Below, in pieces: positions 46,937 to 56,671 of a stretch of DNA of 64,000 nt. The position numbers and the translations under genes were made by a program. Origin of the DNA: an uncultured Pseudomonadota bacterium (lineage in GTDB: Bacteria > Myxococcota_A > UBA796 > GCA-2862545); NCBI GenBank assembly GCA_913061235.1, contig CAJXTB010000008.1:62001-126000 (forward strand). Direction: 5' to 3'. Each line of letters starts with the position of its first letter. Positions within the stretch are counted from its first letter, which is position 1. The notes under the pieces are model-generated. The model made no database searches, was not told the origin of the DNA, and saw nothing but the letters and a program-made list of their open reading frames with translations.

Positions 46937-47785
46937 CTATTCAAGGAAACCCTGGGCTTCCTGTGCAGCCGCAGTCCGTGGATAGCGCTGAATCACGCCT
47001 TCCCAGAACAACACGGCGTCACTGCGGGCACCACGGCGCTCAAACGCCTCGCCTTGGCGAAGCATGGCCCAGCTGGCCAGTTCGTGACGAGGATACCGGT
47101 CAACGACCTTCTGAAACTCAGTTACCGCCTGAATCCACTGCTCTTCATTGAAGTAGGTCTCAGCAATGCGGTAGGTCGCTTCTGCGCGTCGTTCGTCTTC
47201 TGGAAACTCCCGCAACAGACGTTCCAACACTGCACGTGCTGCGGGTTGCCTGGCCTCAGTCATGTGACCGACCGCCAGCTCCATCAACGCATTCGCATCC
47301 AATGGAGCGGAAGGGACAGCCGATACGTCAACCGGGTCAGCTCCTGTGCCTTCGGGCATGAGCTGCGGACCAATCGGAGCGCCCGCTACAGGCATGGGCG
47401 GAGGCGTCAGCCCCAACGCTTGCTCAAGCTGAGCAGACCGCTGCTCCTGCCAAAGAAGACGGGTGTCCATGTCCAACGCTAAGGCTTCGACAGACTCTTT
47501 CAACGCACGAAGCTCGAACTGAAGGACCTCAATGTCGCCACGCAATGCGCGTACAGAGCCAGAATCCACCGCTTCGCTCCCCTCGGAAGGAGAGCTGACC
47601 GACGCCCGCTGGGCCTCGTCCAAACGACGAACCGTCGCATCAAGGTCCACCTGTGCGGCCTCAATCTGTGCAAGACGGAGCTGTGCGGTATCTACCTGCC
47701 GTGCGTAGTCGGCACTGACACCGCTTCCGGCCCAAGCCACACCCGACAACAGGAACAACGCCGAGAGCGCGCTACTGGCCCACAT
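46937..47785 (-). CDS. cpoB: Cell division coordinator CpoB (YbgF)
   Basis: Periplasmic partner of the Tol-Pal system. 282 residues from ATG 47785. Signal peptide [20 protein letters not shown]; a coiled-coil N-terminal region (about 30-125, rich in Leu/Glu/Gln); a Pro-rich linker; and C-terminal TPR units ([40 protein letters not shown]). Overlaps the pal gene by 14 bases. tolQ, tolR, tolA and tolB are not in the window. Confidence 0.88.
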   Translation of the reverse strand: MWASSALSALFLLSGVAWAGSGVSADYARQVDTAQLRLAQIEAAQVDLDATVRRLDEAQRASVSSPSEGSEAVDSGSVRALRGDIEVLQFELRALKESVEALALDMDTRLLWQEQRSAQLEQALGLTPPPMPVAGAPIGPQLMPEGTGADPVDVSAVPSAPLDANALMELAVGHMTEARQPAARAVLERLLREFPEDERRAEATYRIAETYFNEEQWIQAVTEFQKVVDRYPRHELASWAMLRQGEAFERRGARSDAVLFWEGVIQRYPRTAAAQEAQGFLE

Positions 47786-48521
47786 TGATCTGCACCCGGC
47801 GGTTCTTCGACCATGCGGCTTCGGTGTGACCACGGTCAGCCGGACGCTCTTCGCCGTACGACAACGTCTGCAAGCGAGCAGCGGGGACGCCTTCGCTCGT
47901 CATGTAGCGCTTGACCGACTCGGCACGACGCTGACCGAGGGCCAGGTTGTAGTCGGTCGTTCCACGCTCATCTGCGTGGCCTTCAAGGCGCATGGTATCC
48001 GAACGCCCCGTGTAGCACGCCATGTCAGCGTCCAAGGTAGCTTTCGCCGCCGAGGTCAGACCGTCACGGGCAGTGTCGAAGAACACGCTTGTGGTGGAGC
48101 AAGACGGCGCGCTAACAGCGCTGGTCAGGCCGTTTCGGAGGGTAGCGGTGTCGCCATTTGGCAGTCGAACCTGAACGTCGTAGCGACCCTCAGCGAGTGC
48201 GGGCACCGTCATGGACAGTGTGCCAGCATCCGAGACGCGCACGCCGTTCGCAGCGACAGTGCCAATATTGACGGTCGCTCCTTGGACAAAAGCAGAGCCG
48301 TAGACGGTCGCGGAGGTCGCTTGACCCGCTTCAACACGGGACGGATTCACCGAAACAACCTGCAAGGCCACAGCCGGTGCGGCAACAGGGGTCTGAATAA
48401 CTTCGGGTGGAATGTCTACGTCTTTCTTGCACTTACAGCCTTTGCCGTCAGCGCCGACAAGGAGAAACACACCAAAGGCAGCCGGCATATAACGATGCCG
48501 GTAGAGGAACTTAGAGTACAT
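47772..48521 (-). CDS. pal: Pal-like OmpA-family lipoprotein with a TIG/IPT domain
   Basis: Anchors the outer membrane to peptidoglycan. 249 residues from ATG 48521 (ATG 48488 is an alternative). The C-terminal OmpA-like domain is clear: [12 protein letters not shown]-type segment, [20 protein letters not shown] and [10 protein letters not shown]. The middle (about 55-130, [20 protein letters not shown]) looks like an IPT/TIG Ig-like domain, which ordinary Pal lacks. The N-terminus has a hydrophobic stretch then GKGCKCKK; this is not a canonical lipobox, so lipidation is uncertain. Confidence 0.85.
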   Translation of the reverse strand: MYSKFLYRHRYMPAAFGVFLLVGADGKGCKCKKDVDIPPEVIQTPVAAPAVALQVVSVNPSRVEAGQATSATVYGSAFVQGATVNIGTVAANGVRVSDAGTLSMTVPALAEGRYDVQVRLPNGDTATLRNGLTSAVSAPSCSTTSVFFDTARDGLTSAAKATLDADMACYTGRSDTMRLEGHADERGTTDYNLALGQRRAESVKRYMTSEGVPAARLQTLSYGEERPADRGHTEAAWSKNRRVQINVGQ

Positions 48522-48615
48522 AGGAGACCCCAGGGTAGAGTCGCGGTGGGAAGGAACAATGCGGCCTTAAGGGCCCATCATCCTGCTGTCAACGGCCTTG
48601 GAATCGGCAACATGA

Positions 48616-49893
48616 GTGTCTGATACATCTGTCCCAACATCACGAGTGCCTTGGTTCATTCCCGCACTCGTCGCAATCGTGCTCGCCTTTATGACCAGCG
48701 GATACTTTCACACGTTGACTGACCGCTCGGATGCTGGCAATCTTCCTGTGCTTCTGATCCCGTGGGGCGTTGTTGCACTGCTAACCTTGAGAGGTCGAAT
48801 ACCTCCACTCTGGGGAATTGCGGTGGCCGCCATCCTTGCCCGCTGTGTGTTCATTGGAGCGCCGCCGTGGCTGTCGGACGACGTGTATCGCTACCTTGCC
48901 GAGGGACACGCGCTCAACGCCGGCGAGAATCCCTTCCTGACTCCACCGAGTATGGCGACCTCCCTCTCAGAGTCGCTCCGCCAGCAGGTCAACCATGCGG
49001 AGTTGACGACGTTGTACCCCGCCATCGCGCTGGCGTGGTTTCGCCTCATCGATGTGCTTGGCGGTTCTGTCGCGGTGGCTCAAGCGCTATCGGCGGTGGC
49101 CGATGGCTTCACGGTGGCAGCCATCTACAAACTGGCAGGCCGACGGTGGGCATTGCTCTACGCAGTTCACCCCTTAGGCCCACTTGAAGCCGCAATGGGC
49201 GCACACATCGACACCTTGGCCGTGGCTCTTGTGGCCTGGGCTGCCGTGTTCGTACGCAAACGTCCTTTCTGGGCAGGCGCTCTGTTAGCCATGGGCGCTG
49301 GCGTAAAGCTGCTTCCAGCCGCGTTGATTCCCATCGCAGCAAAGCGCTATGGCTGGCGACCGGTCCTGCTAGGCACCGCGATGGGCACGGCCATCGTCCT
49401 CTTCGCCCTCATTCCCGTCCTCGACGCCGGCTTCGGACTCTTCACGACCCTTCAGACCTACGGTCAATCATGGTCCTTCAACGGCCTGGGCCTCTGGCTA
49501 GTCTCCCCCCTACCCTCAGGGATGATGCGCCCCGTGCTTGGTTTGGTCGGCGTGGGCGCAGTGGCATGGGCCACATGGAAGTCATCAACGCTGCACGGAG
49601 CCTGGCTCATTGTGGGTGCTGCGTTCCTGCTCATCACGCCGACCGCACACCCTTGGTACCTGATGTGGGTCGTGATTCCTTCGCTCTTGACCCGCCAATG
49701 GGCCTGGGTAGCGGCCGCCATACCGCTGATGTGCAGCTACGCTGTTCTGCTCAGCCTGCACAACGGTGGGACGTGGACAGAACAGCCGTGGCTACTCCCA
49801 CTCACCTGGGGCCCGGCCGTCGCGATACTGACTGTCGCTACTTGGCGACGGACACGACAGAGTCACCAGCCGGTGCCTTCGCCTGGGGAGTGA
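48616..49893 (+). CDS. Polytopic GT-C/GT87-like glycosyltransferase
   Basis: 425 residues from GTG 48616, about ten hydrophobic segments. The first loop contains PPWLSDDVYRYLAEGHALNA, the acidic loop expected in lipid-linked mannosyl- or glucosyltransferases of the DUF2029/GT87 type, and TPTAHPWYLMWVVIPSLL near the C-terminus matches the conserved PWY segment. Uses a polyprenyl-phosphate sugar donor by family analogy. Its 3' end overlaps the convergent GT2 gene by 56 bases. Substrate unknown. Confidence 0.75.
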   Translation: MSDTSVPTSRVPWFIPALVAIVLAFMTSGYFHTLTDRSDAGNLPVLLIPWGVVALLTLRGRIPPLWGIAVAAILARCVFIGAPPWLSDDVYRYLAEGHALNAGENPFLTPPSMATSLSESLRQQVNHAELTTLYPAIALAWFRLIDVLGGSVAVAQALSAVADGFTVAAIYKLAGRRWALLYAVHPLGPLEAAMGAHIDTLAVALVAWAAVFVRKRPFWAGALLAMGAGVKLLPAALIPIAAKRYGWRPVLLGTAMGTAIVLFALIPVLDAGFGLFTTLQTYGQSWSFNGLGLWLVSPLPSGMMRPVLGLVGVGAVAWATWKSSTLHGAWLIVGAAFLLITPTAHPWYLMWVVIPSLLTRQWAWVAAAIPLMCSYAVLLSLHNGGTWTEQPWLLPLTWGPAVAILTVATWRRTRQSHQPVPSPGE

Positions 49894-51325
49894 CTCCTTT
49901 TCCAAGCGCGTCACGCAGGGAATGCAGGCCTACCAACGCCCATCCTGTCGCAAACATTGCGAGGAACGGAATCGACGCCAACCAACCAGCCGCTGCCGCC
50001 CCCGCCAATCCAACCCACAGCCATGCTGCAATCGCTAGCTCGCCAATCACACCCCAGTGCACCTTGCTCCGGTAGGTCGTTGCAGCATCGCCCCGCTTGG
50101 GCGTGCGCACAAAGACACCAACCTCGCCAAACAGACCGCTGAACACCGCACGGGTCTGCGACAGCGCAATGCCTAGGCCTAGCGAAAAGACGATGGGTAG
50201 GAACAGTAGACGACGTCCCACATGTCCGGAGCCAGACCGCACAATGGACACGCCATAAAACAGACTGATGCTGCCTATCGACGCCAAGAAAAACACGAGG
50301 TCGATGACCAGCAACGGCGAGGATACCTCAGTGCCGCGTGCCCAAACGGCCAGCGGAAGCATGACTGAGAGCCCAACAACCAGCGGATGTGCCAGGTTGC
50401 CCAGCAGGTGAAACAGCGCCTCGACCTTGTGGCCGAGCGGAAGGTCGGCTCGCATCAACATCATCAGAAGCTTCTTGGCCACCTGAAGAGAGCCCTTGGC
50501 CCAGCGGTGTTGCTGAGTCTTGAAGGCCGCCATGGTGTCGGGGAGCTCGGCGGGAGCCACAACGTCGACCAAGAAGATGAACCGCCACCCGGCGAGCTGG
50601 GACCGGTAGGACAGGTCCATGTCTTCGGTCAGGGTGTCGTGTTGCCAGCCACCGGCATCCATAATCGCTTTCGTACGCCAAATACCAGCGGTACCATTGA
50701 AGTTGAACCAGCGCCCGTTTCGGAAGCGTGCCGAGTGCTCAACCACAAAATGTCCGTCTAGCAGCGTGGCCTGGCACTCGGTGAGCCAAGACTCGCGGGC
50801 ATTGAGATGGCCCCAACGCGCCTGGACCATGCCGACTCCGTCTCGAAAGTGCGGCATCATCGTCTTTAGATAGTTGGTCTCCGGCACGAAGTCCGCGTCG
50901 AACACGGCCACGAAGTCGCCTTTCGCCACCTCAAGGCCAGCTTCGAGGGCCCCCGCCTTGAACCCGGTACGGTCGGTACGGTGCAGCAAGACAATGTCCA
51001 CGCCGGTTGCCGCCAGGCGCTCCACTTCAGACCGCACAATGTCTGTGGTGTCATCCGTGGAATCGTCCAACACCTGAATGTGCAGCCGATCCCTTGGGTA
51101 GTCGAGCGCCGCAGTCGCAACAAGTAGACGCTCCGCGACATACCGCTCGTTGAACAACGGCAGCTGCACGGTGACCATCGGCCAGTCCGCTATATCCATG
51201 GGCTCGCTACGCGCTCGGCCAGTGGCGAACCCGAAGACAAGGTAGCCCCGGTGTAGTCCCCAGATCGCCAACGGCGCCAAGCAGCACAAGTACGCTACGA
51301 GAATGACTGTCTGTAGGCTTGTCAC
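49838..51325 (-). CDS. GT2 processive glycosyltransferase (cellulose synthase/CslA-like)
   Basis: 495 residues from GTG 51325, which has GGAGG at ideal spacing; an in-frame GTG 7 codons upstream is less likely. The catalytic motifs are in order: DDSTDDTTD, DADFVPETNY, TEDMDLSYR and QQHRWAKGSLQ. One N-terminal and several C-terminal membrane segments. The QQHRW form resembles beta-mannan/CslA-like synthases. Makes a beta-linked polysaccharide, exported across the inner membrane, by family analogy. Convergent overlap with the GT87-like gene. Confidence 0.85.
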   Translation of the reverse strand: MTSLQTVILVAYLCCLAPLAIWGLHRGYLVFGFATGRARSEPMDIADWPMVTVQLPLFNERYVAERLLVATAALDYPRDRLHIQVLDDSTDDTTDIVRSEVERLAATGVDIVLLHRTDRTGFKAGALEAGLEVAKGDFVAVFDADFVPETNYLKTMMPHFRDGVGMVQARWGHLNARESWLTECQATLLDGHFVVEHSARFRNGRWFNFNGTAGIWRTKAIMDAGGWQHDTLTEDMDLSYRSQLAGWRFIFLVDVVAPAELPDTMAAFKTQQHRWAKGSLQVAKKLLMMLMRADLPLGHKVEALFHLLGNLAHPLVVGLSVMLPLAVWARGTEVSSPLLVIDLVFFLASIGSISLFYGVSIVRSGSGHVGRRLLFLPIVFSLGLGIALSQTRAVFSGLFGEVGVFVRTPKRGDAATTYRSKVHWGVIGELAIAAWLWVGLAGAAAAGWLASIPFLAMFATGWALVGLHSLRDALGKGVTPQAKAPAGDSVVSVAK

Positions 51326-51378
51326 CGGCAATCCTCCGCAGGCCACTACGGCCGTTCATCGCTTGTAGTCACAAAGAC

Positions 51379-51407
51379 TTGGCGGCCCCTGGTAGCCGCT
51401 GTACACT
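51379..51407 (+). promoter_or_regulatory. Promoter of the candidate 6S RNA
   Basis: Plus strand: TTGGCG (51379-51384), 17-base spacer, TACACT (51402-51407). Transcription would start near 51414. Confidence 0.5.
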
Positions 51408-51413
51408 GATCAT

Positions 51414-51628
51414 GCTGCGCGGTGCGTGGTTGAGAGTCGTCACATGTTCCCCTCTAATTGTTGAATCCGGGATTCAAACCTCGTCGTGGCTGTACATGCC
51501 CTTCTGAAAGGGAAGTCGAAAGCGGCGATACCAGAAACCCACCTGCTGAACTGCAGGGGTTCCGACAAGCTCTCCAACGCCCGATTGGCATCCGGCTCCT
51601 CCGTTAGGGGGAGCCGGTTCTTTGTTTT
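51414..51628 (+). ncRNA. ssrS: Candidate 6S RNA
   Basis: About 215 bases between a promoter-like pair and a strong terminator, with no coding frame. Elements consistent with 6S: a closing stem of aatccggg with cccgatt, an apical hairpin ccctt-ctg-aaggg (51500-51512 region), and a 3'-side hairpin cctgctgaactgcagg within aaccca...ggggtt. The run of acccacctg on the 3' side resembles other proteobacterial 6S RNAs. 6S binds sigma70 holoenzyme. The name is by resemblance only; it may be another structured RNA. Confidence 0.5.
51592..51628 (+). terminator. Intrinsic terminator of the candidate 6S RNA
   Basis: Plus strand: ccggctcc pairs with ggagccgg (51592-51599 / 51610-51617), extended inward by t-g, cc/gg with loop gtta, giving an 11-bp stem, followed by ttctttgtttt. 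It lies 36 bases upstream of the next gene's ATG. Confidence 0.85.
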
Positions 51629-51663
51629 CGGGAACCGCCGCCACGAGTCGAGGTCCACTCCAC

Positions 51664-52599
51664 ATGCTTACACTTCTCTTGGCTCTCGCCTCCGCCCAGA
51701 CCTCCGCCGACGTTCTTGCTGATCAGGCTATTGGCCGCATCGAGACCGGCGACTACGCTGGCGCGCTCATCCTCATAGACACCGCAGCGACGTCCGCCGA
51801 CGCCGACCCAGACCGTCTGTCCTACCTACGCGCGGTGACCATCGAGCTCAACGGCAGCCCAGAGCAGGCCATTCCGCTGTACAACGACGGCCTCGAACGG
51901 TGGCCAGACAGTACCCTGCATGACGACCGCATCTTCCGTCTTGCCGAAGCGACCGCCACGGTAGGCAGACCCAGGCGCGCGCTGCGAATCCTACGGCAGC
52001 TGAACGAAGACAGCTTCGACGGGGACGACCGTGTCAAGCTCGAGTTGGTCCGTGGAATCGCCTGGCTTGAAGCCGGGCGGGAGCGGCGTGGCACGGACAT
52101 TCTGACCCCTACTTTGGAGCAAGCTTCGGCCGAGCAAGTGACCTTCTACCAAGCCAAAGCCCGCATGGCCTGGGCACGTGTTCTCGCGGATCAGGCCCTG
52201 AAGCTAGACATGCGCGGGCGAGAAAAGAAGGTTGTTGCCGAGCTGCAAGCACGAGCTCAGCTGCTGGCGGACGTGGAAGGTCAAGTCACCGCAGCCGCCC
52301 AACTCCAGGAACCCGAGTGGGTGTTGGAGGGACTACTCATTCTTGGGGAAGCGTACGCCGGTATTGGCGCCGCACTGATCGACAGCAGCCGCCCCAAGAG
52401 GCTCACAGACGGGCAGCTCACCGAGTACGACGCCCTGATGGACCAACATGCGATGGTCGTGCTCACGAAGGGCTCGCGAGCATACGGGTCGGGCATTGAT
52501 CTGGCCGCCCGGTTGGGCTGGCAGTCGCGTCGCGTCGAACAGCTGGACGTAGCCAAGGCCAAACTCGACGCACACATCGAAGAGCTAGACGCACAGTAG
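51664..52599 (+). CDS. Secreted TPR-like protein
   Basis: 311 residues from ATG 51664. A signal peptide (MLTLLLALASAQTSADVL) is followed by helical repeats: QAIGRIETGDYAGALILIDT, RAVTIELNGSPEQAIPLYND, LAEATATVGRPRRALRILRQ. The C-terminal half is a long helical stretch without clear motifs. Probably periplasmic, protein-protein interaction. It starts right after the ncRNA terminator and converges with the PAQR gene (3-base gap). Confidence 0.75.
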   Translation: MLTLLLALASAQTSADVLADQAIGRIETGDYAGALILIDTAATSADADPDRLSYLRAVTIELNGSPEQAIPLYNDGLERWPDSTLHDDRIFRLAEATATVGRPRRALRILRQLNEDSFDGDDRVKLELVRGIAWLEAGRERRGTDILTPTLEQASAEQVTFYQAKARMAWARVLADQALKLDMRGREKKVVAELQARAQLLADVEGQVTAAAQLQEPEWVLEGLLILGEAYAGIGAALIDSSRPKRLTDGQLTEYDALMDQHAMVVLTKGSRAYGSGIDLAARLGWQSRRVEQLDVAKAKLDAHIEELDAQ

Positions 52600-52602
52600 C
52601 CG

Positions 52603-53286
52603 CTAGCCAAACGGGGGTGTTGGAACGTCTAGTAGGCATACAACGAAGGCAAAGTGAGCTGCGGCACCACCGAGAACGAACAGGTGCCACACCTCGTGAT
52701 GGCCCATCGTCTCGGGCCACGGATCTGGCCATCGGCGCGCATAGACAATCGCTCCTACCGAATAGATCAGTCCCCCCAGCACGAGCCATACTCCGGCCCA
52801 ATTATTAAGTTGCGGCAGTATGAGCGGCGCTGGAATGAGCACAACCCAGCCAAGCAGTAGGTACGACGACGTGGACAACCAGACCGGCGCGTCCACCCAC
52901 AGAAGCTTGAAGACTGTGCCAATGGTCGCCAAAGTCCCGACCGTTACCAACATTGCGATGCGCCAAGAGCCATCCAGTAGATGCACAAGCATTGGCGTGT
53001 AGCTGCCGGCAATGAGTGCAAAGATTGCGACATGATCGATGCGGCGAAGCCACGCATTGCCGCGTTCACCCGCATCAAAGAAGTGGTAGGTCGCAGATGC
53101 GAGGAAGAGCAGCACCAGGGACATGCCATAGATCCACATGCTGGCCACTTTCGCAGCGCTTCCGTCGCTTCTCCACACCAGGAAGCCAAGGCCTACGAGT
53201 GCTGCACAGAACCCAAGAAAATGGGTCACGGCGCTGATGGGCTCTTTGAAGAGACCGAGGGAAAACCGAGAGTCAGGTGTGGCCAT
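52603..53286 (-). CDS. PAQR/hemolysin III family membrane protein
   Basis: 227 residues with seven hydrophobic segments. SATYHFFDAGERGNAWLRRI after the second segment, and HHEVWHLFVLGGAAAHFAFV at the C-terminus, are the metal-liganding motifs of the family (YqfA/TrhA in bacteria, adiponectin receptors in eukaryotes). Bacterial members are linked to membrane fluidity. The hemolysin name is historical and says nothing about virulence. Confidence 0.9.
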   Translation of the reverse strand: MATPDSRFSLGLFKEPISAVTHFLGFCAALVGLGFLVWRSDGSAAKVASMWIYGMSLVLLFLASATYHFFDAGERGNAWLRRIDHVAIFALIAGSYTPMLVHLLDGSWRIAMLVTVGTLATIGTVFKLLWVDAPVWLSTSSYLLLGWVVLIPAPLILPQLNNWAGVWLVLGGLIYSVGAIVYARRWPDPWPETMGHHEVWHLFVLGGAAAHFAFVVCLLDVPTPPFG

Positions 53287-53306
53287 GTCTTACTAATGAC
53301 CGGCCC

Positions 53307-53995
53307 ATGTCACCAGCCAGTCATCACCGAACGCTCCGGTACGATGACGCCGAGACTCCGGAGTCCTCAACGAATCCACCTGCTGCATCCGTCGACGACA
53401 TCCTCGCGGATGCCTGGACCCAGCTTGAACGTGGTGTCAAGGACCCAAAGCATGGCTTCCATGTGGCAACGGTCAGCACGATTCAACAAGGGCGCCATTC
53501 TGGCCGCACGGTCTATCTGCGTGTAGCAAATAGGAAGACACGCACACTCGCTTTCCATACAGGGGTGAGCACTGAGACTGATGGCAGGAATCGGCGGTAG
53601 GGTGCGTTCAGGGCCGGCGCTGACTGACAACGTTGTAACTGGTTACTACGAGGAGGGAAGCGCCGGAACTGGGCGTGCCATAACGTCGAGTACAACATCA
53701 AGGCCAGTGCGCACCCCTGTAGCGATACGCGCTCATCCAAACAGCGCGCAAACGCTACCTGGCCGAACCGGGCCCGGGTGTCCCCGTCAAGACGTTCACA
53801 AGTGGGTTTTCTGGCGTTCTAGCGGAGGGTCGTATCCCAGACACCGTCGAGACGGAGCCAGCGCGGGACCCGTTCACAGCCCTGTTGACGGAAGTTCAGG
53901 AAATCGATGTGCTGTACAAACGCCCCGATGGCAACCGGCGCGCACGGTTCAACTGGAGCGGCGACCATTGGGAAAGCACCTGGCTAGCGCCCTAA
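53307..53995 (+). pseudogene. Flavin-binding PNPOx-like protein, frameshifted
   Basis: The N-terminal frame from ATG 53307 reads DILADAWTQLERGVKDPKHG, ATVSTIQQGRHSGRTVYLRV, LAFHTG, then stops at about 53600. The C-terminal half appears in another frame: KRYLAEPGPGVPVKT, then IDVLYKRPDGNRRARFNWSG and STWLAP ending at 53995. Together they match the pyridoxamine-phosphate-oxidase-like (Alr4036-type) flavin-binding family. 689 bases is not a multiple of three, so at least one frameshift lies in the middle. It is divergent from the PAQR gene. Confidence 0.75.
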
Positions 53996-54002
53996 GTCGC
54001 CC

Positions 54003-55547
54003 CTACGGAGCGAGCATCAGCGGGCTGTCGGGGCCAATGGGTAGTCCCAACAGATACCAGCCAACGAGCATCAAGACCCAGCCGACCATCAGGAAGGATG
54101 CGTACGGGACCAGGAAGGACAACACGGTTCCAACCTTCGCTTTTTCCCCGTCCACTTCGGCAATCCAGCCGAGCAAGATGGGGAAGAACGGGTAGAGTGG
54201 ACTCACGCAGTTCGTGATGGAGTCGCCGATTCGGTACAACAACTGCGTGAACGCTGGGTGAATGTCGAGCCCCATAAACATGGGCACAAAGATGGGCGCG
54301 AAGATGGCCCACTTTGCACTGGCACTGCCCATAAACAAGTTCGCAACAGCAACAATGATGATGAATGCGATGAAGAACGGAATGGGCATCTCTTGCATAC
54401 CGAGTGCCTTGAGCGCGTCAGCACCGCCGGCCGCGATGAGCTTGTCGAGCTTTGCCCAGGTAAACGCGCGAATGAATTGGCTGATCACCAGAATCAGCAC
54501 GATGTACGGCCCCATTCGACGCATGGCATCGGCCATCCAGCCCACAATGTCGTCTGCTTTGGTGATGGTCCCGGCAACCCGCCCGTAGGCCAAGCCACCC
54601 GCCGCAAACAGCGTGAACAGAATCGGAACCAAGCCCTTGAAGAACGGGGAACGCCAGACCAAGGCCGGATTGGGGTCCGCGTTTCGAAGCAGTCCATCGG
54701 CAGGAACAATGGTCAGCAGCCACAAGGCCGAGACAGCCACAACCGCACCAATAGCAATCAGGAGGGCGCGCTTCTCAATGGGTTGAATGTCCGGAAGGTC
54801 CACGGGCTGGGCATTCCCACCGGTGTCACCTAGGCGCGGCAACGTGTACCGCAGAGTCACCCAGGTACCGACGACAGCGAGGAACACCACGGATACCGAC
54901 ATGAAGTACCAGTTGCTAAACACGTTGACTTCGGGGACTCCGCCGCTCGCTTCATTGGTCAGAGCCATGGCGAGAACGTCTGTTCCCGCAGGCAGGAAGT
55001 TCGCCGTGAATCCAGCGGTAGCACCCACATAGCCAACGATCAATCCCGCAATGGGATTGCGTCCCATCTGCTTGAAGACCGCAGCGGCGAGCGGTGGAAT
55101 GACTACAATTCCAGCATCTGAGCCAATGTTGCCGCAGGCTCCTAGGGCAAAGAGCACTGGAATGATGAGCCAGCGTGGCACTGACAGCGCGGTGAAGCGC
55201 ATGGCGGTCGGAATGAGGCCGCTACCCTCCGCAATCGCAACACCCATCAACATGACAAGGACCAGCCCCAAGGGCTCGAAGTGCGCGAAGTTCTCGACCA
55301 TGTTGAGAACGAACCACTGCAGCCCCTCGGCAGACAGCAAGGAACGGACCGCAATGACCTCCCCTGGCCTGTCGCCAATGGGCAGGGTGGTGACGGAGAC
55401 GCCTAGCTGGGCCAAGACGGCCGACAGCAACACAACGCCAACGAACAGGTAGCAGAACAACCAGAACGGATGCGGAAGCCTGTTTCCGACCCACTCCACA
55501 ACATCGAGGGAGCGCATGGACAGCGTGCGACGCGGTGCTTCACTCAT
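54003..55547 (-). CDS. AbgT-family transporter
   Basis: 514 residues, polytopic. RSLDVVEWVGNRLPHPFWLF, FEPLGLVLVMLMGVAIAEGS, FTANFLPAGTDVLAMALTNE and FMGSASAKWAIFAPIFVPMF are typical of AbgT/MtrF proteins, which move p-aminobenzoyl-glutamate or export sulfonamides. Full length, no broken motifs. Its ATG overlaps the stop codon of the hydrolase gene upstream, so both are co-transcribed. Substrate here is unknown. Confidence 0.92.
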   Translation of the reverse strand: MSEAPRRTLSMRSLDVVEWVGNRLPHPFWLFCYLFVGVVLLSAVLAQLGVSVTTLPIGDRPGEVIAVRSLLSAEGLQWFVLNMVENFAHFEPLGLVLVMLMGVAIAEGSGLIPTAMRFTALSVPRWLIIPVLFALGACGNIGSDAGIVVIPPLAAAVFKQMGRNPIAGLIVGYVGATAGFTANFLPAGTDVLAMALTNEASGGVPEVNVFSNWYFMSVSVVFLAVVGTWVTLRYTLPRLGDTGGNAQPVDLPDIQPIEKRALLIAIGAVVAVSALWLLTIVPADGLLRNADPNPALVWRSPFFKGLVPILFTLFAAGGLAYGRVAGTITKADDIVGWMADAMRRMGPYIVLILVISQFIRAFTWAKLDKLIAAGGADALKALGMQEMPIPFFIAFIIIVAVANLFMGSASAKWAIFAPIFVPMFMGLDIHPAFTQLLYRIGDSITNCVSPLYPFFPILLGWIAEVDGEKAKVGTVLSFLVPYASFLMVGWVLMLVGWYLLGLPIGPDSPLMLAP

Positions 55548-56671
55548 GGCGCTACCGTCACGGTGACGTCAGCCATGTCTTGCCAGAATGAATCGGCGAG
55601 GAACGGTTCGTCGTCCGTAGAATCCAGCATTGTAGACCTCAAGTGTGCCGTGACCAGCGTGTTCGTTGTGAATTGAACCACGCCGGCGTCCATGTAGTTG
55701 GAGTCCTCACCCTGACAGTCGTCGAACACATCCAACAGCTCGCACAGGTCGGTAAACGCCCAATGGCCAGACCGGGCCAACGTCACAAGTGTTGCCCCCG
55801 AACCCAACCGGTCGAAGGCAGGTCGAATCTCGCTATCATAAGGCATGTCACCGTCTCGCTGGCCACCCATCACGAGTGCGTTCTCGAGGGTCAGTAGGCT
55901 ACCTTCGACAAACGTGAAGGCACCTCCGGGGGCGAGAGCTGCACTCGCAACAACGCGCGGATCGGGTGAGGTATCGCCGACTTCCGTGAGGGCGGACAAA
56001 TCTAAGAAGTCGCAGCTCGCTGTCGGTGTGGCCTCGCAGTACGCCGCGGTCGCTTCGAGGTCGACAACTCCCCCACCCACGGCGAGGGTTGTCCACCCAC
56101 CGAAGGAATGCCCGACCATGCCGAACCGGGTCGCGTCCACGAAACCGTCCCACTCGTCACCGGTGGCAGACAGCCGTGCGACTTCATCCACAGCAGAGGA
56201 CACGTCACCTGGCCTAGCCAGAGCCACTTGGTCGGTGATGTCGGAGTCCAAGTCGAACAGGGTGTTGTTGGGATGGTCAGGGGCGACGACAACAAACCCA
56301 TGGCTTGCCAAGTGCTCCGTCAAGAAGGTGGACTGGTAGCGAATGCCGCCAAAACCATGCGAGAAGGCGACGAGTGGGAATGGCTCACTGCGCAGGTCCA
56401 TCGGGGCGTCTCGATAGGCATTGCGCACGATGGAGAGCTGTCCGTAGTCTTCTGGAACCGCTCCGTCCTCCGGAAGCGCCGGGTACCAGAGCTCCACGGT
56501 CATCTCGACTCCCCGAGCATCAACATACTCATGGGTACGAGCACCAACCGCGTAAGGACCAGCGGTATCCGGACCTGACCATGCCTCTGCATCGGGCAAC
56601 GGTGCTGGAGTGGGTTCATCGGGCTCGGCGACACACCCTGTTGCTGCCAAAAGCAGCACGACACAACGCAT
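55544..56671 (-). CDS. Lipoprotein alpha/beta hydrolase (PAF-acetylhydrolase-like)
   Basis: 375 residues from ATG 56671 with GGGAGA. Signal with lipobox: MRCVVLLLAATGC, then a Pro/Glu/Asp linker. The hydrolase core follows: LVAFSHGFGGIRYQSTFLTE (oxyanion region), VVVAPDHPNNTLFDLDSD, and the nucleophile elbow MVGHSFGGWTT; the late HWAF supplies the probable catalytic His. Resembles platelet-activating-factor acetylhydrolase/dienelactone hydrolase-like esterases. Co-transcribed with the AbgT gene. Confidence 0.85.
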   Translation of the reverse strand: MRCVVLLLAATGCVAEPDEPTPAPLPDAEAWSGPDTAGPYAVGARTHEYVDARGVEMTVELWYPALPEDGAVPEDYGQLSIVRNAYRDAPMDLRSEPFPLVAFSHGFGGIRYQSTFLTEHLASHGFVVVAPDHPNNTLFDLDSDITDQVALARPGDVSSAVDEVARLSATGDEWDGFVDATRFGMVGHSFGGWTTLAVGGGVVDLEATAAYCEATPTASCDFLDLSALTEVGDTSPDPRVVASAALAPGGAFTFVEGSLLTLENALVMGGQRDGDMPYDSEIRPAFDRLGSGATLVTLARSGHWAFTDLCELLDVFDDCQGEDSNYMDAGVVQFTTNTLVTAHLRSTMLDSTDDEPFLADSFWQDMADVTVTVAP

